This document shows, piece after piece, positions 17,120 to 28,870 of a stretch of DNA of 64,000 nucleotides. The stretch lies in the NCBI GenBank assembly GCA_903907995.1, contig CAIVQH010000001.1, positions 1 through 64,000 of the forward strand. The letters run 5' to 3'. The stretch comes from an uncultured Verrucomicrobiota bacterium. Its GTDB lineage: Bacteria; Verrucomicrobiota; Verrucomicrobiia; Limisphaerales; UBA9464. The number at the start of each line of letters is the position of its first letter. The stretch's first letter is position 1. A program made the position numbers and the translations under genes. The notes beneath the pieces were generated by a model. That model worked only from the letters and a program-made list of their open reading frames with translations. It was not told where the DNA came from and did not search any database.

Positions 17120-19063
17120 TCACGCCACCGCCGGGCGCGGCTTGCCGCCGCCCTTTACCGGCGCGGAAGGTCCGGATGGCTTCGTCGGTGTCGCCGGCAG
17201 GTTCTTGAAACTCTGCCAGTAGCGTGGCGGCAGGCAGCCGAGGACGATGAGCAAGAGCTGGCTGCCGACGAAGGTCGCGAGCACCGGGAAGGCGCCGCTC
17301 ATGAAGCCGTAGCTGTGCAGGCCGATGCCGAGCATGTTCACGCCGAACCATGACCAGCTCGTGACGATGTTGCCCGCGATGGCGAGGGTCATCACGCCGC
17401 GCTCGCGCACCAGGCCACCCCAGCGGGCGTGCAGCACCAGCGCGTTCCACAGCACGATGATCAGCGCGCCGTTCTCCTTCGGGTCCCAGCCCCAGAAGCG
17501 GCCCCAGCTCTGGTCCGCCCAGATGCCGCCCAGCACCGTGCCCACGAAGCTGAAGAGCGTCGCGAAGCAGACGATGCCATAGACCATCCGCGCGAGGGAC
17601 TTTGCCGTGTTGCCATCGAGGCCGCGCGTGAAGAAGCCGCGCACGATGTACACAATCGCGAGGAAGCCCGCGACGAAGGTGCTGGCGTAGCCGAGCGTCA
17701 CGATGACGACGTGCGTCGCGAGCCAGAAGTTCGTGTCGAGCACGGCGCGCATCATGATCATCGTGTCGCCGTCCAGCGCGAGGTTGTGGGCGATGATGAG
17801 CGTCACAAAGCCGAGCAGGCTGCCGACCGTGAGGCCGATGGCGTTCCGCCAGAAGCGTTCCAGGATCATCCCGAGCACCACCGCGCCCCAGCCGATGAAG
17901 ATGGCCGAGGAGTAGAGGTTCGTCACCGGGGGACGCCCCTGCAGCACCATGCGGAAGATCAGGCCCGTCATGTGGATGACAAAGGCCAGGCCGACGAGGC
18001 GGAAGGCCGCCACGCGCAGCCATTCGGCGAAGTTGAACCAGAAGCCGACCGCGCAAAGGAACGCGGCGACGTAGATGATCATCGCGTTGTAGAAGGGAGC
18101 GAACCGGTTGAAGAACACCTCGCGACCGGCCTTCTTTGTCTCGGCCGGGATCGTATCGGCGCAGTAGCGCGAATATTCGGCCACGGCGGCGTTGAACTCG
18201 ATGGAGTTGCCGGTCTCGTAGGCGTCGCCGATGCGGGCCCACGCCTGGATGGCCTTGGGCAGCGGCTCGCCGCCGGTCAGATCCATCATGCGGTCGGGCA
18301 GGCGGGACCAGTCGTGACCGTTTTCGGGCGGGAGCAGCAGCGGCAGCTTTTCCCCCCGGCTGCCGATTTTGTCGTAGAATTTCGCGGCCTCCCGCACGAG
18401 CGGATCGTCCTTGGCCTCATCGGGATTCTTGCCGGCATAGCGCGTTTTCACGGCGATCAGCGCGCCTTCATTGGCCGGCAGGGACTTGTAAAAGGCCGTC
18501 ACCTCGGCGGTGAAATTGGTGGCGCTTTGTGACCGCGCGGAAACCTGCAGCGTGTTGAAGAGTTCAAGCGCGTTGCCCAGCTTCAGCACCGCCTGGTCAT
18601 AGGCGTCCCGCTGGGATTCCTCCTTCTTCACCGCGCGGCCGATCTGCTCCTGGAGCGTGGCAAAGTTCGCCTCGGTGGCGATCTGGTTCCACGAGTAGTA
18701 TTTGCCGTTCTCGCCGTGGTCCACGTTGGACTCGGGCAGCTTGAGCACCTGCTTGAGCTCCTGGCTCACCACGCGGAACACGCGGCGGTCGCGGGCGGCC
18801 TCGGGCTTGAACATCACCTCGGCCAGCCATTCGGGGGCCGACATCGTCCGCTTTTCCACCGGATCGTACGCGTCGTGGCGCTCGCGGATCTGCACGAGGG
18901 TGTTTCGCGCAAAGGAATCGAGCGGCTGGGGGCGGCCGCCGGAGAGCAGCGGCAGCCGGCCAAACTGGCCGAAGGCGAACTTGTCCTCGCGCGCCGGAAC
19001 CAGCGTGGTGAGGAACCACACCGCGAACACGGCGGGGATGAGCCAGGGCAGGTGCTTTTTCAT
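17120..19063 (-). CDS. ccsA: Cytochrome c assembly protein CcsA (System II)
   Basis: 647 aa. Exports or presents heme and, with CcsB, attaches it to apocytochromes c at the periplasmic face. After one N-terminal helix (LPWLIPAVFAVWFL), residues ~25-320 form a large soluble domain not found in small CcsA proteins but common in PVC and Bacteroidota versions. About eight membrane helices follow. The signature tryptophan-rich loop is SWGRFWGWDPKENGAL (~residues 520-535), and candidate heme-ligand histidines lie in VIHMTG, HNLALD, THVVIV and LHARWGG. Downstream partner of ccsB (126 bases apart, same strand), separated by a hairpin repeat. Confidence 0.93.
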   Translation of the reverse strand: MKKHLPWLIPAVFAVWFLTTLVPAREDKFAFGQFGRLPLLSGGRPQPLDSFARNTLVQIRERHDAYDPVEKRTMSAPEWLAEVMFKPEAARDRRVFRVVSQELKQVLKLPESNVDHGENGKYYSWNQIATEANFATLQEQIGRAVKKEESQRDAYDQAVLKLGNALELFNTLQVSARSQSATNFTAEVTAFYKSLPANEGALIAVKTRYAGKNPDEAKDDPLVREAAKFYDKIGSRGEKLPLLLPPENGHDWSRLPDRMMDLTGGEPLPKAIQAWARIGDAYETGNSIEFNAAVAEYSRYCADTIPAETKKAGREVFFNRFAPFYNAMIIYVAAFLCAVGFWFNFAEWLRVAAFRLVGLAFVIHMTGLIFRMVLQGRPPVTNLYSSAIFIGWGAVVLGMILERFWRNAIGLTVGSLLGFVTLIIAHNLALDGDTMIMMRAVLDTNFWLATHVVIVTLGYASTFVAGFLAIVYIVRGFFTRGLDGNTAKSLARMVYGIVCFATLFSFVGTVLGGIWADQSWGRFWGWDPKENGALIIVLWNALVLHARWGGLVRERGVMTLAIAGNIVTSWSWFGVNMLGIGLHSYGFMSGAFPVLATFVGSQLLLIVLGCLPPRYWQSFKNLPATPTKPSGPSAPVKGGGKPRPAVA

Positions 19064-19092
19064 GGTGGAAGGAAAGTGGGCTGTTGCTCGGC

Positions 19093-19155
19093 CTTGCTCC
19101 TGCTCTTGATCATGAGTCTCGTGCTTCGGCGATTAAGAGCAAGAGCAGGAGTAAG
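19093..19155. repeat. Hairpin repeat of CTTGCTCCTGCTCTTGATC type
   Basis: The left arm 19093-19111 and the segment 19137-19155 are inverted copies (14 of 15 positions in the core AAGAGCAGGAGTAAG). AAGAGCAAGAGCAGGAG shows the hexamer/heptamer tandem character. It lies between ccsB and ccsA and could form a hairpin in their mRNA. Confidence 0.72.
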
Positions 19156-19188
19156 ATTGTTAGCCATTGGACGTGGTCGGTGCCGGTT

Positions 19189-20490
19189 TCAGGCGGGCCG
19201 CTTCTTGCGGACAAAGGCTTCGAGATGGATGCCGAACTGCACCAGCAGCCCGAGCGCGACCATGCCGCAGCCGACGTACGGCGTGAGCCAGGACGGGTTT
19301 TTTACAACCTGCAGCGTGCTGGTGCCCCGGCTGGCGGCAGCCTGTTCCCGGCCCATCTGGTACTGGAAGAAGGTCAGCCCGCCGAACCGCAGCGGGTTGT
19401 TCATGTAGATGTCCACCTCGCGGCGGCCCACGGTCGGGTGGTCCACCAGCACGCGGCTCTGGAAATTCTTGGGAATGCCGTCCGGCTCGGCGGCGGAAAC
19501 GGTGCCGGCGTAAACCTCGTGGGTGGTCTTGAGCAGCTTGACGGTGAAGGGCTGGTAATAACGCATGGGCCGGAGCTGGAAGGTGAAGGTGCGCCCGCCG
19601 GCGGTGACGGTCTGCGGCTTGGTCAGGAGCCCGTGGATGCGCTGGGCAAGGTCCGCGCCGAACTGCTTGGACCAGCTGAACGCGGCCGAGGCGGCCATCG
19701 CCGGCTCACCCGCCCAGTCAGAAACGGCCCAGGTGCCGAGGCTCTTGCCATCGGTCCCGACGAGCTCGATGAGGGCGGTGGGGATGTTCTTGCTGTCCAT
19801 CGTCCGCGTCTCGGTGGCCGGCTGGAAGTCAAAGTTCTGGGCGATGCCGCTCGAAGCCTGCGGGGCGTTGGTCTTCTGCATCATTGGCGCGCGGAAGCTG
19901 GGCTCCGAGTTCTCCATCCACTCCTTCACACGCACGCTGAAGGGCAGCGGTTCGAGCCGGATTTCGGCCCCCGGCCGGAGCTCCGAATCGGGAATGGCGA
20001 CGACGTTGTTCATCGCCGCGTCGGTGGTGTCGCTGAGGAAGACCAGCTCGGTCTTCTGAAAGTCCTCGGAATAGTTCCGCCATTCGCCCTCGGCGAAGCT
20101 CATGCGACTCTCCCGCGCGAACATGTCCGTCGCGAGCTGGCCGACGAGCAGCAGGATGATGCCCAGGTGCGTCATCACGATGCCGGACTTCTTCCAGGCG
20201 AACTTGAAGCGCGAGATGTGCGCCGCAATAAGGTTCACCAGCAGGGACGTGCCGAGGAGGTAGCCGCCGGGCAGCGGAATCTTGATCCATTTCCAGGCGG
20301 GATCGTGCGGCGAAAACACGGAGAACCACGACCGGAAGAAGCGGGCTTGCGCCACATACAGGCCGTCCTCGGTCTGGGCCAGTGTGCCAAAGAAGATCAC
20401 GGCGATACCCAGCGCCAGCAGCGTGACGGTCAGGCGGATCGAGGTAAGCGGTGCGAGTAATCGTTTCACGAAAAAGGGAACGGACGGCAA
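19189..20490 (-). CDS. ccsB: Cytochrome c assembly protein CcsB (ResB family)
   Basis: 433 aa. System II partner of CcsA. Three N-terminal membrane helices are visible: SIRLTVTLLALGIAVIFFGTLAQ, PLPGGYLLGTSLLVNLIAAHI and SGIVMTHLGIILLLVGQLAT. They are followed by a long periplasmic domain with NNPLRFGGLTFFQYQM, the conserved ResB motif near residue 365, and a last helix LTPYVGCGMVALGLLVQFGI. It precedes ccsA on the same strand. The 5' neighbour is a duplicated-module lipoprotein 100 bases upstream. Confidence 0.93.
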   Translation of the reverse strand: MPSVPFFVKRLLAPLTSIRLTVTLLALGIAVIFFGTLAQTEDGLYVAQARFFRSWFSVFSPHDPAWKWIKIPLPGGYLLGTSLLVNLIAAHISRFKFAWKKSGIVMTHLGIILLLVGQLATDMFARESRMSFAEGEWRNYSEDFQKTELVFLSDTTDAAMNNVVAIPDSELRPGAEIRLEPLPFSVRVKEWMENSEPSFRAPMMQKTNAPQASSGIAQNFDFQPATETRTMDSKNIPTALIELVGTDGKSLGTWAVSDWAGEPAMAASAAFSWSKQFGADLAQRIHGLLTKPQTVTAGGRTFTFQLRPMRYYQPFTVKLLKTTHEVYAGTVSAAEPDGIPKNFQSRVLVDHPTVGRREVDIYMNNPLRFGGLTFFQYQMGREQAAASRGTSTLQVVKNPSWLTPYVGCGMVALGLLVQFGIHLEAFVRKKRPA

Positions 20491-20589
20491 ATCACGCAGA
20501 CTGACGCGAATGGCGGATCATGATTCGGTGCAAGTTGAGGAAATGGGGTGAATGGCCGGCCGGTTGGGACCAGTGGCGGGCATTGATGC

Positions 20590-21702
20590 TCAATATTTCA
20601 CCGACTGCACGAACTTCACGAAGTTGTCGTGCTCCTGGGTCACCAGGGCGGCGCTGCCGGTGAGCTTGTAAAACCAGGTGCGGTCGGCCCGTGACACGAT
20701 GGCGGCGAGCATCTTCTTGCCCGCCCCGGCGCCTTCGCCCGTCAGGTCGGCGACGATCGCCTTGTCACCACCGGGCAGATTCAGCGTGGTGGTGACGGTG
20801 GGAATGTCGGCCTCGCCGACCGGGCTGAGGCCGAGCTGGCCGCGCCAGCGGTTCAGGTTCGCCAGCGTGCCGCCGGCGGCGGGCCCGAGCGCGACCACGG
20901 AAAAATCTCCGCCCTCGCCGACGACGAAACTGGCGACCCGCATGGTCGAGGCCGGAACCGATTTCCAGCCGGTGGGCACATCCCATTGGGGCTGGCCGGT
21001 CGAAGGCGGCGGTGCGATGGGACCGGCCATGCCGGGCGGTGGGGTCGCGGCGGCTGCGGTCGGAGCCGGGGCGGAAGTGGTGGCCGTATCGCCGCCGTCG
21101 CCGGTGTCCACCGACTTCAGCCAGGCGAGGAACTTCGGCTTGTTCTCGGCCACCAGGGCGTCCTCGCCCGTCAGCTTGAAGAACACGGTGGCGGTGCCGA
21201 CCGACAGGATGGCGGCCAGCGTGCGGGCCTTGTACTTGTCATCCAGCGTGGGCTTGTCGCCGACGAGGTCGAAAAGCTTGCCGGTAACGCCGCCGATGGG
21301 CACGGCCTGGGTGAGGCCGGCGAGTTCGGCGTCAGTCACCGAGCCGAGCCCGAGCTGCGTGCGCCAGCGGTTCACATTGTCGAGTTCGCTGCCGGCGGTC
21401 GGGCCGAGCGGCACCACGGAGGCATCGGCGGTGCGGCCATCTGGGGCGGTAATGCTGTAGCTGGCGATGCGCATGCCACTCGCCTCCTTTTCGGTCCAGC
21501 CGGCGGGCACATTCCAGGGCGGCCGGGAGGTCCCCGCCTCCGCCGGAGCCGGTGCGGATGCGGGCGCGTCGGCGGAACTCAGGGCCGGCGCGGCGGGGGC
21601 CATGTCCTTGGGTGCCTGGTAAACCTGGACCTCCTCCTTCTTGCAGCCCAGCAGGGCGGCAAGCAACGGCACGCAAAGGAGCTGACCGGAACGAAAACGC
21701 AT
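20590..21702 (-). CDS. Lipoprotein with two copies of one module
   Basis: 370 aa. The lipobox cysteine is residue 20 (LLAALLGC). A Pro/Ala-rich linker precedes two related modules, residues ~62-200 and ~240-370. Each begins with W(N/D)VP(A/T)GW, continues with MR(I/V)ASF/SYS..VV.LGP(T/A)AG..L.N(L/V)NRWR.QLGL and ends with F(F/Y)KLTG..ALV......F..(W/F)(L/V)(K/Q)SV. The repeat is an internal duplication. The family is not recognised beyond this. Its position just upstream of ccsB-ccsA suggests a role linked to cytochrome maturation or respiration, but this is only context. Confidence 0.8.
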   Translation of the reverse strand: MRFRSGQLLCVPLLAALLGCKKEEVQVYQAPKDMAPAAPALSSADAPASAPAPAEAGTSRPPWNVPAGWTEKEASGMRIASYSITAPDGRTADASVVPLGPTAGSELDNVNRWRTQLGLGSVTDAELAGLTQAVPIGGVTGKLFDLVGDKPTLDDKYKARTLAAILSVGTATVFFKLTGEDALVAENKPKFLAWLKSVDTGDGGDTATTSAPAPTAAAATPPPGMAGPIAPPPSTGQPQWDVPTGWKSVPASTMRVASFVVGEGGDFSVVALGPAAGGTLANLNRWRGQLGLSPVGEADIPTVTTTLNLPGGDKAIVADLTGEGAGAGKKMLAAIVSRADRTWFYKLTGSAALVTQEHDNFVKFVQSVKY

Positions 21703-22797
21703 CGGCTTTAAGTAACCCTCGGCGGCGTTTGCGGCAAGCGCGGTGCTCAGGGTATGGCGTTAGCGTTTTCGATGAAGAGCAGGAAGGTTGGGAGACGGTG
21801 CGGTGAAAGATAAGGCGGAAGACCGGCAGCCATTGGTTTTCCACGGGTCGCCTCGCCCACGTTTTCCTGCCAGGCTGAGGAGCCCACGCTGAACGCAGCG
21901 AGAGTCGGGTACTTAATGTCAGTTCTCACGGTCTTCATCATCCTTTTTGCGGCGGCGCTGCATGCGAGCTGGAATGCCTTGTTGCGGGCCGGCGCCGACC
22001 GCCTGTGGTCCATGACCATTATGGCCATCGCCACCGCGAGCGTCTGTGGTGTGGCTGCTTTCCTGGTGCCGCTGCCCGCCCGGGGCAGCTGGGGATACGC
22101 GGTCTTATCCGCGCTGCTCCACGTGGGCTATAACCTGTTTCTGATCCGGACCTATAGGAGCGGTGATCTTGGCCAGACGTATCCCATCTACCGGGGCTCC
22201 TCGCCGATGCTGGTCTCGATCGGGGCCACGCTGTTTGCCGGGGAACTGCCCGATGCGGTCAGCCTGCTGGGCGTGGTGATGATCTCCGCCAGCATCCTCT
22301 CGCTGGCCTTTCAGGGAAAACGGATGTCAACGGACACCCTGCTTTATGCGTTGGGCACGGGCTGCTTCATCGGCGCCTACAGTGTCATTGATGGCATGGG
22401 CGCACGGCGGTCGGGGACACCCCTCGGCTACACGGTCTGGATGTGCCTGCTTTGGGGCGTGCTGATGCCGCCAGTCTATATGTGGCTGCGTGACGGGCGA
22501 AGCCTGGTCCGGGGGCAACGGGAGATGCTCATGGCGGCGGGCGGCGGCGTGGTTTCTTTGCTGGCCTATGGCATTGTCATCTTCGCCATGTCCACCGGTC
22601 CCATGGGACCGGTCTCGGCCCTGCGGGAAACGAGCGTGGTGTTCGCGGCCTTGCTCGGCCGCTTTTTCCTGAACGAACGGCTGACAGTTCACCGCCTCAC
22701 TGCCTGCGTCTGCATTGCCATTGGCGCGCTCTGCATCGGGCACGGCGGCAGGAATGGAAAACCCGGGCACGCTTCCGTGAGGCAGGATTTTGATCAC

Positions 22798-22940
22798 GGA
22801 AGCTCCGAACCCCAAGTTCCAAGGCCCAGAGAATTATCAAAACCCAAGCTCCAAGCAGAAAGCTCCGTCTGGGATCGATGTTTGGGATTTCGAGCTTGGA
22901 CCTTCTTTGGTGCTTGGCCCTTGGTCTTTGGAGCTTCTCC
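22798..22940. repeat. Dispersed hairpin of CTCCAAGCCCCAAG type
   Basis: The left half carries GAAGCTCCGAACCCCAAG, and the right half (22911-22937) carries TGCTTGGCCCTTGGTCTTTGGAGCTTC in inverted form. Inner words are CCCAAGCTCCAAGCAG and GAGCTTGGACC. Short 6-7 base units recur. It lies at the junction of two convergent genes and removes the expected stop of the EamA gene. Confidence 0.7.
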
Positions 22941-22943
22941 GAG

Positions 22944-25091
<2,148 letters not shown>

Positions 25092-25158
25092 GGCCAATTT
25101 GTCGGCGCAAACCTGCGGCAGCGCAAGCCGCACGGCGTTCTGGGACAGGGTTCCTGAT

Positions 25159-25233
25159 CGCAACCTTCTCCTGATCGCAATCGCTGGAAACAAGGCGATT
25201 ACGATCAGGATTAAGAAGGAGATCATGATCACG
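25159..25233. repeat. Hairpin repeat of CCTTCTCCTGATCGCAATCGC type
   Basis: The arm at about 25164-25184 and its inverted partner 25195-25219 pair over ~21 bases with a small insertion; the loop is 10 bases. The units GATTACGATCAGGATTAAG have a roughly 7-base period. It lies between divergent genes, 27 bases from the upstream end of the sensor-kinase frame. Confidence 0.75.
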
Positions 25234-25251
25234 AGACTTTAGGCGTTCTGC

Positions 25252-27786
25252 TTGGACTCGCGGCGCCAACCTGCTTCCATTGGAATGAAGCACCCTTTGA
25301 ACACGGCCGATCACTCCTCAGATTCAGGATCGGGAAAGAACCCGCCCGCTGAAAGCGCTGCCGCCGGCGTCGCGTTTCCATTCTGGCAGCGGGCCGCGCT
25401 TTTCGGCCTCGCCTTTTTCGCCTGCGCCCATCTGGGCCGATTCCTCTCCGTCCAGGACACCTCGTACGTGAGTTTCTGGCTGCCAGCGGGCGTGTACATG
25501 GGGGTGCTGCTGCTGCACGAGACGCACCAGTGGCCCGGATTGATGCTGGCCGCGCTGGGGGCCGGTCTCGCCTTTGACCTGTCGCTGGGCACGCCGCCCG
25601 TCACCGCCCTGTTCTTCTATGTCGCCAACACCCTGGAAGCGCTGCTCGGAGCGTGGCTGATGCGCCGTTTCGTGGCCCGGCGGCCCACCATCGCGACGCT
25701 CCGGGAGTTCCTCTGGCTGGCCGTGTACGCCGCCTTGCTGGCGCCCATGGCCGGTGCCAGTGTGGGTGCCGCCGCCGTCACCCTCTCCGGGCTGGGGAAT
25801 TCGTACTGGCAGGCCTGGCAAATATGGTGGTCGAGCAACGCCATGGCCATGCTGCTGATCGCCCCGCTCGTCCTGTCCTGGTGCGCGCCCGCCACGGCGG
25901 AAAGCGCCCGCCGCTGGACCCCGCAACCGGCACGCTTGCTGGAAGCGATCCTGCTGGTGACCGGGCTCATCGGCGCCACGTGGTACCTCATGGTCTTCGA
26001 CCGGGGACTGACCGCGCCCTACAAGTCGCGGCTGATGCTCTTTGTGCTTTGGGCGGGGCTCCGCTTCGGGATACGGGGTACCACGGCGATCAACCTGCTG
26101 CTATCCCTGCTGGTGGGCTTTCTCACGGTTCATTACCGGACCGGCCTGACCCCGGCCCAAATCTCGTCGGGGGAATACGTCCTGGTCATGCAGTCGTTTC
26201 TGGTGATCAACGCCCTGATCGGGCTGATCCCGGCGATCACCCTCGGCGAACGCGACCAGACCATGGTGGAGCTGCGCGCCAGCGAGGAGCGGTTCCGCAC
26301 CCTCGCCACCGCCAGCTTTGAGGGTGTCTGCCTCAGCGAAGACGGGCGGATTGTGGATGCCAATGAACCGATGCTGAAGATGTTCGGCTGCCGGCGGGAG
26401 CAGATGCTCGGCCGCGAGGTGCTGGACCTGGTGAGCCCTGAACACCGCGATCGGGCGGCGGAATGCCTGCGCTCCGGCGGGGAAGCCCGCCATGAGTATC
26501 TCCTGCTGCGGCTGGACGGTTCCCGGTTTCTCGCGGAGACCCAGACCCGGTCGACCCATGCCGGCGAGCGGACAATGCACCTCATCGCCGTGCGGGACGT
26601 GACCGCCCAGCGGCAGCTGACCACCACGCTGGAACAGCAGCGGCTCAGGCTGGCCGGCATCGTCAATTCGTCCTCGGACGGCATCATCACGGTGGATGGA
26701 GCTCACCGCATCGTTGTGTTCAACCCGGCCGCGGAACGGATGTTCGGTTGTCCGGCGGACCACGCCCTGGGCCAGCCGCTCCTGCGTTTCATTCCCGGGC
26801 TCTCGCCGGCACAGCTGGCAGAGCCGACCCAGGCGACGACGGGCGGGGCCGGCAAGGAGCCGTTCCGGCCGGGCCGCGGCCTGCGGGCCGAAGGCGGGGA
26901 GTTCCCCCTGGAAATGTCGCTGGCCCAAATTCCGCTGGGCGACCAGTGCCTGGTCACCGTGACCTGTCGCGACCTGACGGACCGGCTCCGGACGGAATCG
27001 ACGCGCCAGCGGCTGGAAACGCAGCTGCGCCAGGCGCAGAAGATGGAGGCGGTCGGCACGCTGGCCGGCGGCATCGCGCACGACTTCAACAACATCCTCG
27101 CGGCCATCATCGCCTACGCGGAGCTGGGCCGGCTGGCCGCCCCGGAGAATGCGGCGCTGCAGGAACACCTGCGCCTGCTGCTGAAATCCAGCGACCGGGC
27201 GGCCAATCTGGTCCGGCAGCTCCTCTCCTTCACCCAGCAGCAGCAGCGGGATCACCGGCGGCTCCAGCTGGCCCCGCTCGTCACTGAAGCGCTGGGGCAG
27301 CTGCGTCCCAGCCTGCCTGCCACGGTCGAGGTGCATCACGAACTTGACCCGGAGGTGCCCGAGATCCACGCCGACGCCGCCCGGCTGCACCAGGTGATTG
27401 CCAACCTTTGTCTCAACGCGGTCGAGGCCATGCGGGAAAAGCCGGGACGGATCCACGTGACTCTGGACTTCCTGCAGTTGGACGGCACTTCTCCGCGCCC
27501 GCATGTCGCCCTGCGGTCCAGCAGCTACGTGCGCCTGACCATCCGCGACGATGGCCAGGGCATGGACGCGGCCACGCTGAAACGGATCTTCGAGCCGTTT
27601 TTCACGACGAAGGAGCCGGGCAAGGGCACCGGCCTGAGCCTGGCCGTGGCCCACGGGATCATCAAACAGCACGGCGGCGCCATCACCGTCGAAAGCGAAC
27701 CGGGGAAAGGCACAACGTTCGCCATCTACCTGCCGCCGGCGCGGACGGAGGGTGGCAGCGGACCGGCTACCGAGCTCCGTCAGTAA
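25252..27786 (+). CDS. MASE1-PAS-PAS sensor histidine kinase
   Basis: Up to 844 aa; a Met at 25285 (MKHPLNTADHSSD) is the likelier start because the upstream codons abut a repeat. Residues ~30-330 contain about eight membrane helices of MASE1 type (YVSFWLPAGVYMGVLLL, WWSSNAMAMLLIAPLVLSW). Two PAS domains follow: ~345-470 (FRTLATASFEGVCLSEDG) and ~475-590 (LAGIVNSSSDGIITVDG). The phospho-acceptor is His610 in GGIAHDFNNILAAI, the HDFNN type typical of NtrB-like kinases. The ATPase boxes are NLCLNAVEAM, IRDDGQGMD and GTGLSLAVAHGIIKQHGG. Membrane sensor of an unknown signal, with no adjacent response regulator. Confidence 0.92.
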   Translation: MDSRRQPASIGMKHPLNTADHSSDSGSGKNPPAESAAAGVAFPFWQRAALFGLAFFACAHLGRFLSVQDTSYVSFWLPAGVYMGVLLLHETHQWPGLMLAALGAGLAFDLSLGTPPVTALFFYVANTLEALLGAWLMRRFVARRPTIATLREFLWLAVYAALLAPMAGASVGAAAVTLSGLGNSYWQAWQIWWSSNAMAMLLIAPLVLSWCAPATAESARRWTPQPARLLEAILLVTGLIGATWYLMVFDRGLTAPYKSRLMLFVLWAGLRFGIRGTTAINLLLSLLVGFLTVHYRTGLTPAQISSGEYVLVMQSFLVINALIGLIPAITLGERDQTMVELRASEERFRTLATASFEGVCLSEDGRIVDANEPMLKMFGCRREQMLGREVLDLVSPEHRDRAAECLRSGGEARHEYLLLRLDGSRFLAETQTRSTHAGERTMHLIAVRDVTAQRQLTTTLEQQRLRLAGIVNSSSDGIITVDGAHRIVVFNPAAERMFGCPADHALGQPLLRFIPGLSPAQLAEPTQATTGGAGKEPFRPGRGLRAEGGEFPLEMSLAQIPLGDQCLVTVTCRDLTDRLRTESTRQRLETQLRQAQKMEAVGTLAGGIAHDFNNILAAIIAYAELGRLAAPENAALQEHLRLLLKSSDRAANLVRQLLSFTQQQQRDHRRLQLAPLVTEALGQLRPSLPATVEVHHELDPEVPEIHADAARLHQVIANLCLNAVEAMREKPGRIHVTLDFLQLDGTSPRPHVALRSSSYVRLTIRDDGQGMDAATLKRIFEPFFTTKEPGKGTGLSLAVAHGIIKQHGGAITVESEPGKGTTFAIYLPPARTEGGSGPATELRQ

Positions 27787-27835
27787 GGCCGTTGCCCGAT
27801 CCCCGCCGCCACGGCTCCGGCAGCGGAGCGCACGG

Positions 27836-28870
27836 TCAGCGGGTGTGCTCGAAGAGACCCCGCCATAACGTCTCCGATCGAGCCGCGAGAAACATCAGCG
27901 CGGCCCGGGCGGGTGGGTGGAACAACGCCCGTTGCAACCAGGCGGCCCAGCGCAACCGGGAAATGAAGGCGGCGTCGCACGCCTGGCCAAGCTGCTGCCG
28001 CATTTGTGTCCAGTCCAATTCGTCCTGGCTAAACCGCAGCAGAGGAGTGATCGCCAGTTCCGCCGACTCGAAGGCCATGGACATGCCATTGCCGGTCACC
28101 GGCGGAATCATCGACAGGGAATCACCCGCACACACCTCCCGCTGGCCGAGGGCCTGCCGGGCACGCAGGGAAATGCCTGCGATGGAGCAGAAGGAAGATT
28201 CGTCGAAGCGGGCGTGGGTCAGGCGCGTATGGAGTGCCGAACCGGCGGCACCACGGAGCCAGTCGCGCCAGCGCAGCGCCAGGTCAGGGACCGCCGTCGC
28301 ACTGCGGAAGAGTCCGCAGACATTGGTCTCGCCGTCCGGCAGCCGGCAAAGGCCGACGTAGCCATCGGGCCCGAAGTGCATTTCCAGATCGGCGGTCAGC
28401 CGGACGTCGCGGGCGTGAACTTTCAGGCCGAAGAGCCGCCAGCCTTCGGCCGCCGGTTCCACCCGCCGGCCACTGGCGCGCACAATCCCTTCGCCATACT
28501 CGCCCGCCCAACGTTCACCCGTTCGCAGATCCCCGCCGAGCCGCTGAAACTCCTGGGCGAGCCATTGGTCCAGCGTGAAACGCGAGACACACAGGGCGGC
28601 TTCCGGTAGTGGGCGCGCCGCAACGGTCGCAGTCGGCGTGAAGAAGGCCGCGTTCGTCGCGGCGCAGGCTCCCAGCTGCTTCAGGCCGTCCAGCAGGCCA
28701 AGCCGGCCGAGCGAGCCCTGGCCGCGGCCGCTGATGAACTCGCCACAGACCCGGTGTCGCGGATACTGTCCGGCCTCCCAGACCGTGACCGGCACCCCGC
28801 GCTGGCGCAGGCCAATGCCGAGCGTCAACCCGGCCAGTCCGCCGCCCACGATGGTGATGGGCCTAGCCAT
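27836..28870 (-). CDS. FAD-dependent oxidoreductase of the type III PKS cluster
   Basis: 344 aa from MARPITIVGGGLAGLTLGI; the Rossmann loop GGGLAG is at residues 9-14 and a GD motif in EVCAGDSLSMIPPVTGNGMSMA lies near 245-262. Architecture matches aromatic hydroxylases and geranylgeranyl-reductase-like flavoproteins. The gene overlaps the methyltransferase by 8 bases and follows it and the polyketide synthase on one strand, so it most likely tailors the polyketide, for example by ring hydroxylation to a quinone or by alkyl-chain reduction. An upstream open extension of 31 residues is rejected. Confidence 0.87.
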   Translation of the reverse strand: MARPITIVGGGLAGLTLGIGLRQRGVPVTVWEAGQYPRHRVCGEFISGRGQGSLGRLGLLDGLKQLGACAATNAAFFTPTATVAARPLPEAALCVSRFTLDQWLAQEFQRLGGDLRTGERWAGEYGEGIVRASGRRVEPAAEGWRLFGLKVHARDVRLTADLEMHFGPDGYVGLCRLPDGETNVCGLFRSATAVPDLALRWRDWLRGAAGSALHTRLTHARFDESSFCSIAGISLRARQALGQREVCAGDSLSMIPPVTGNGMSMAFESAELAITPLLRFSQDELDWTQMRQQLGQACDAAFISRLRWAAWLQRALFHPPARAALMFLAARSETLWRGLFEHTR

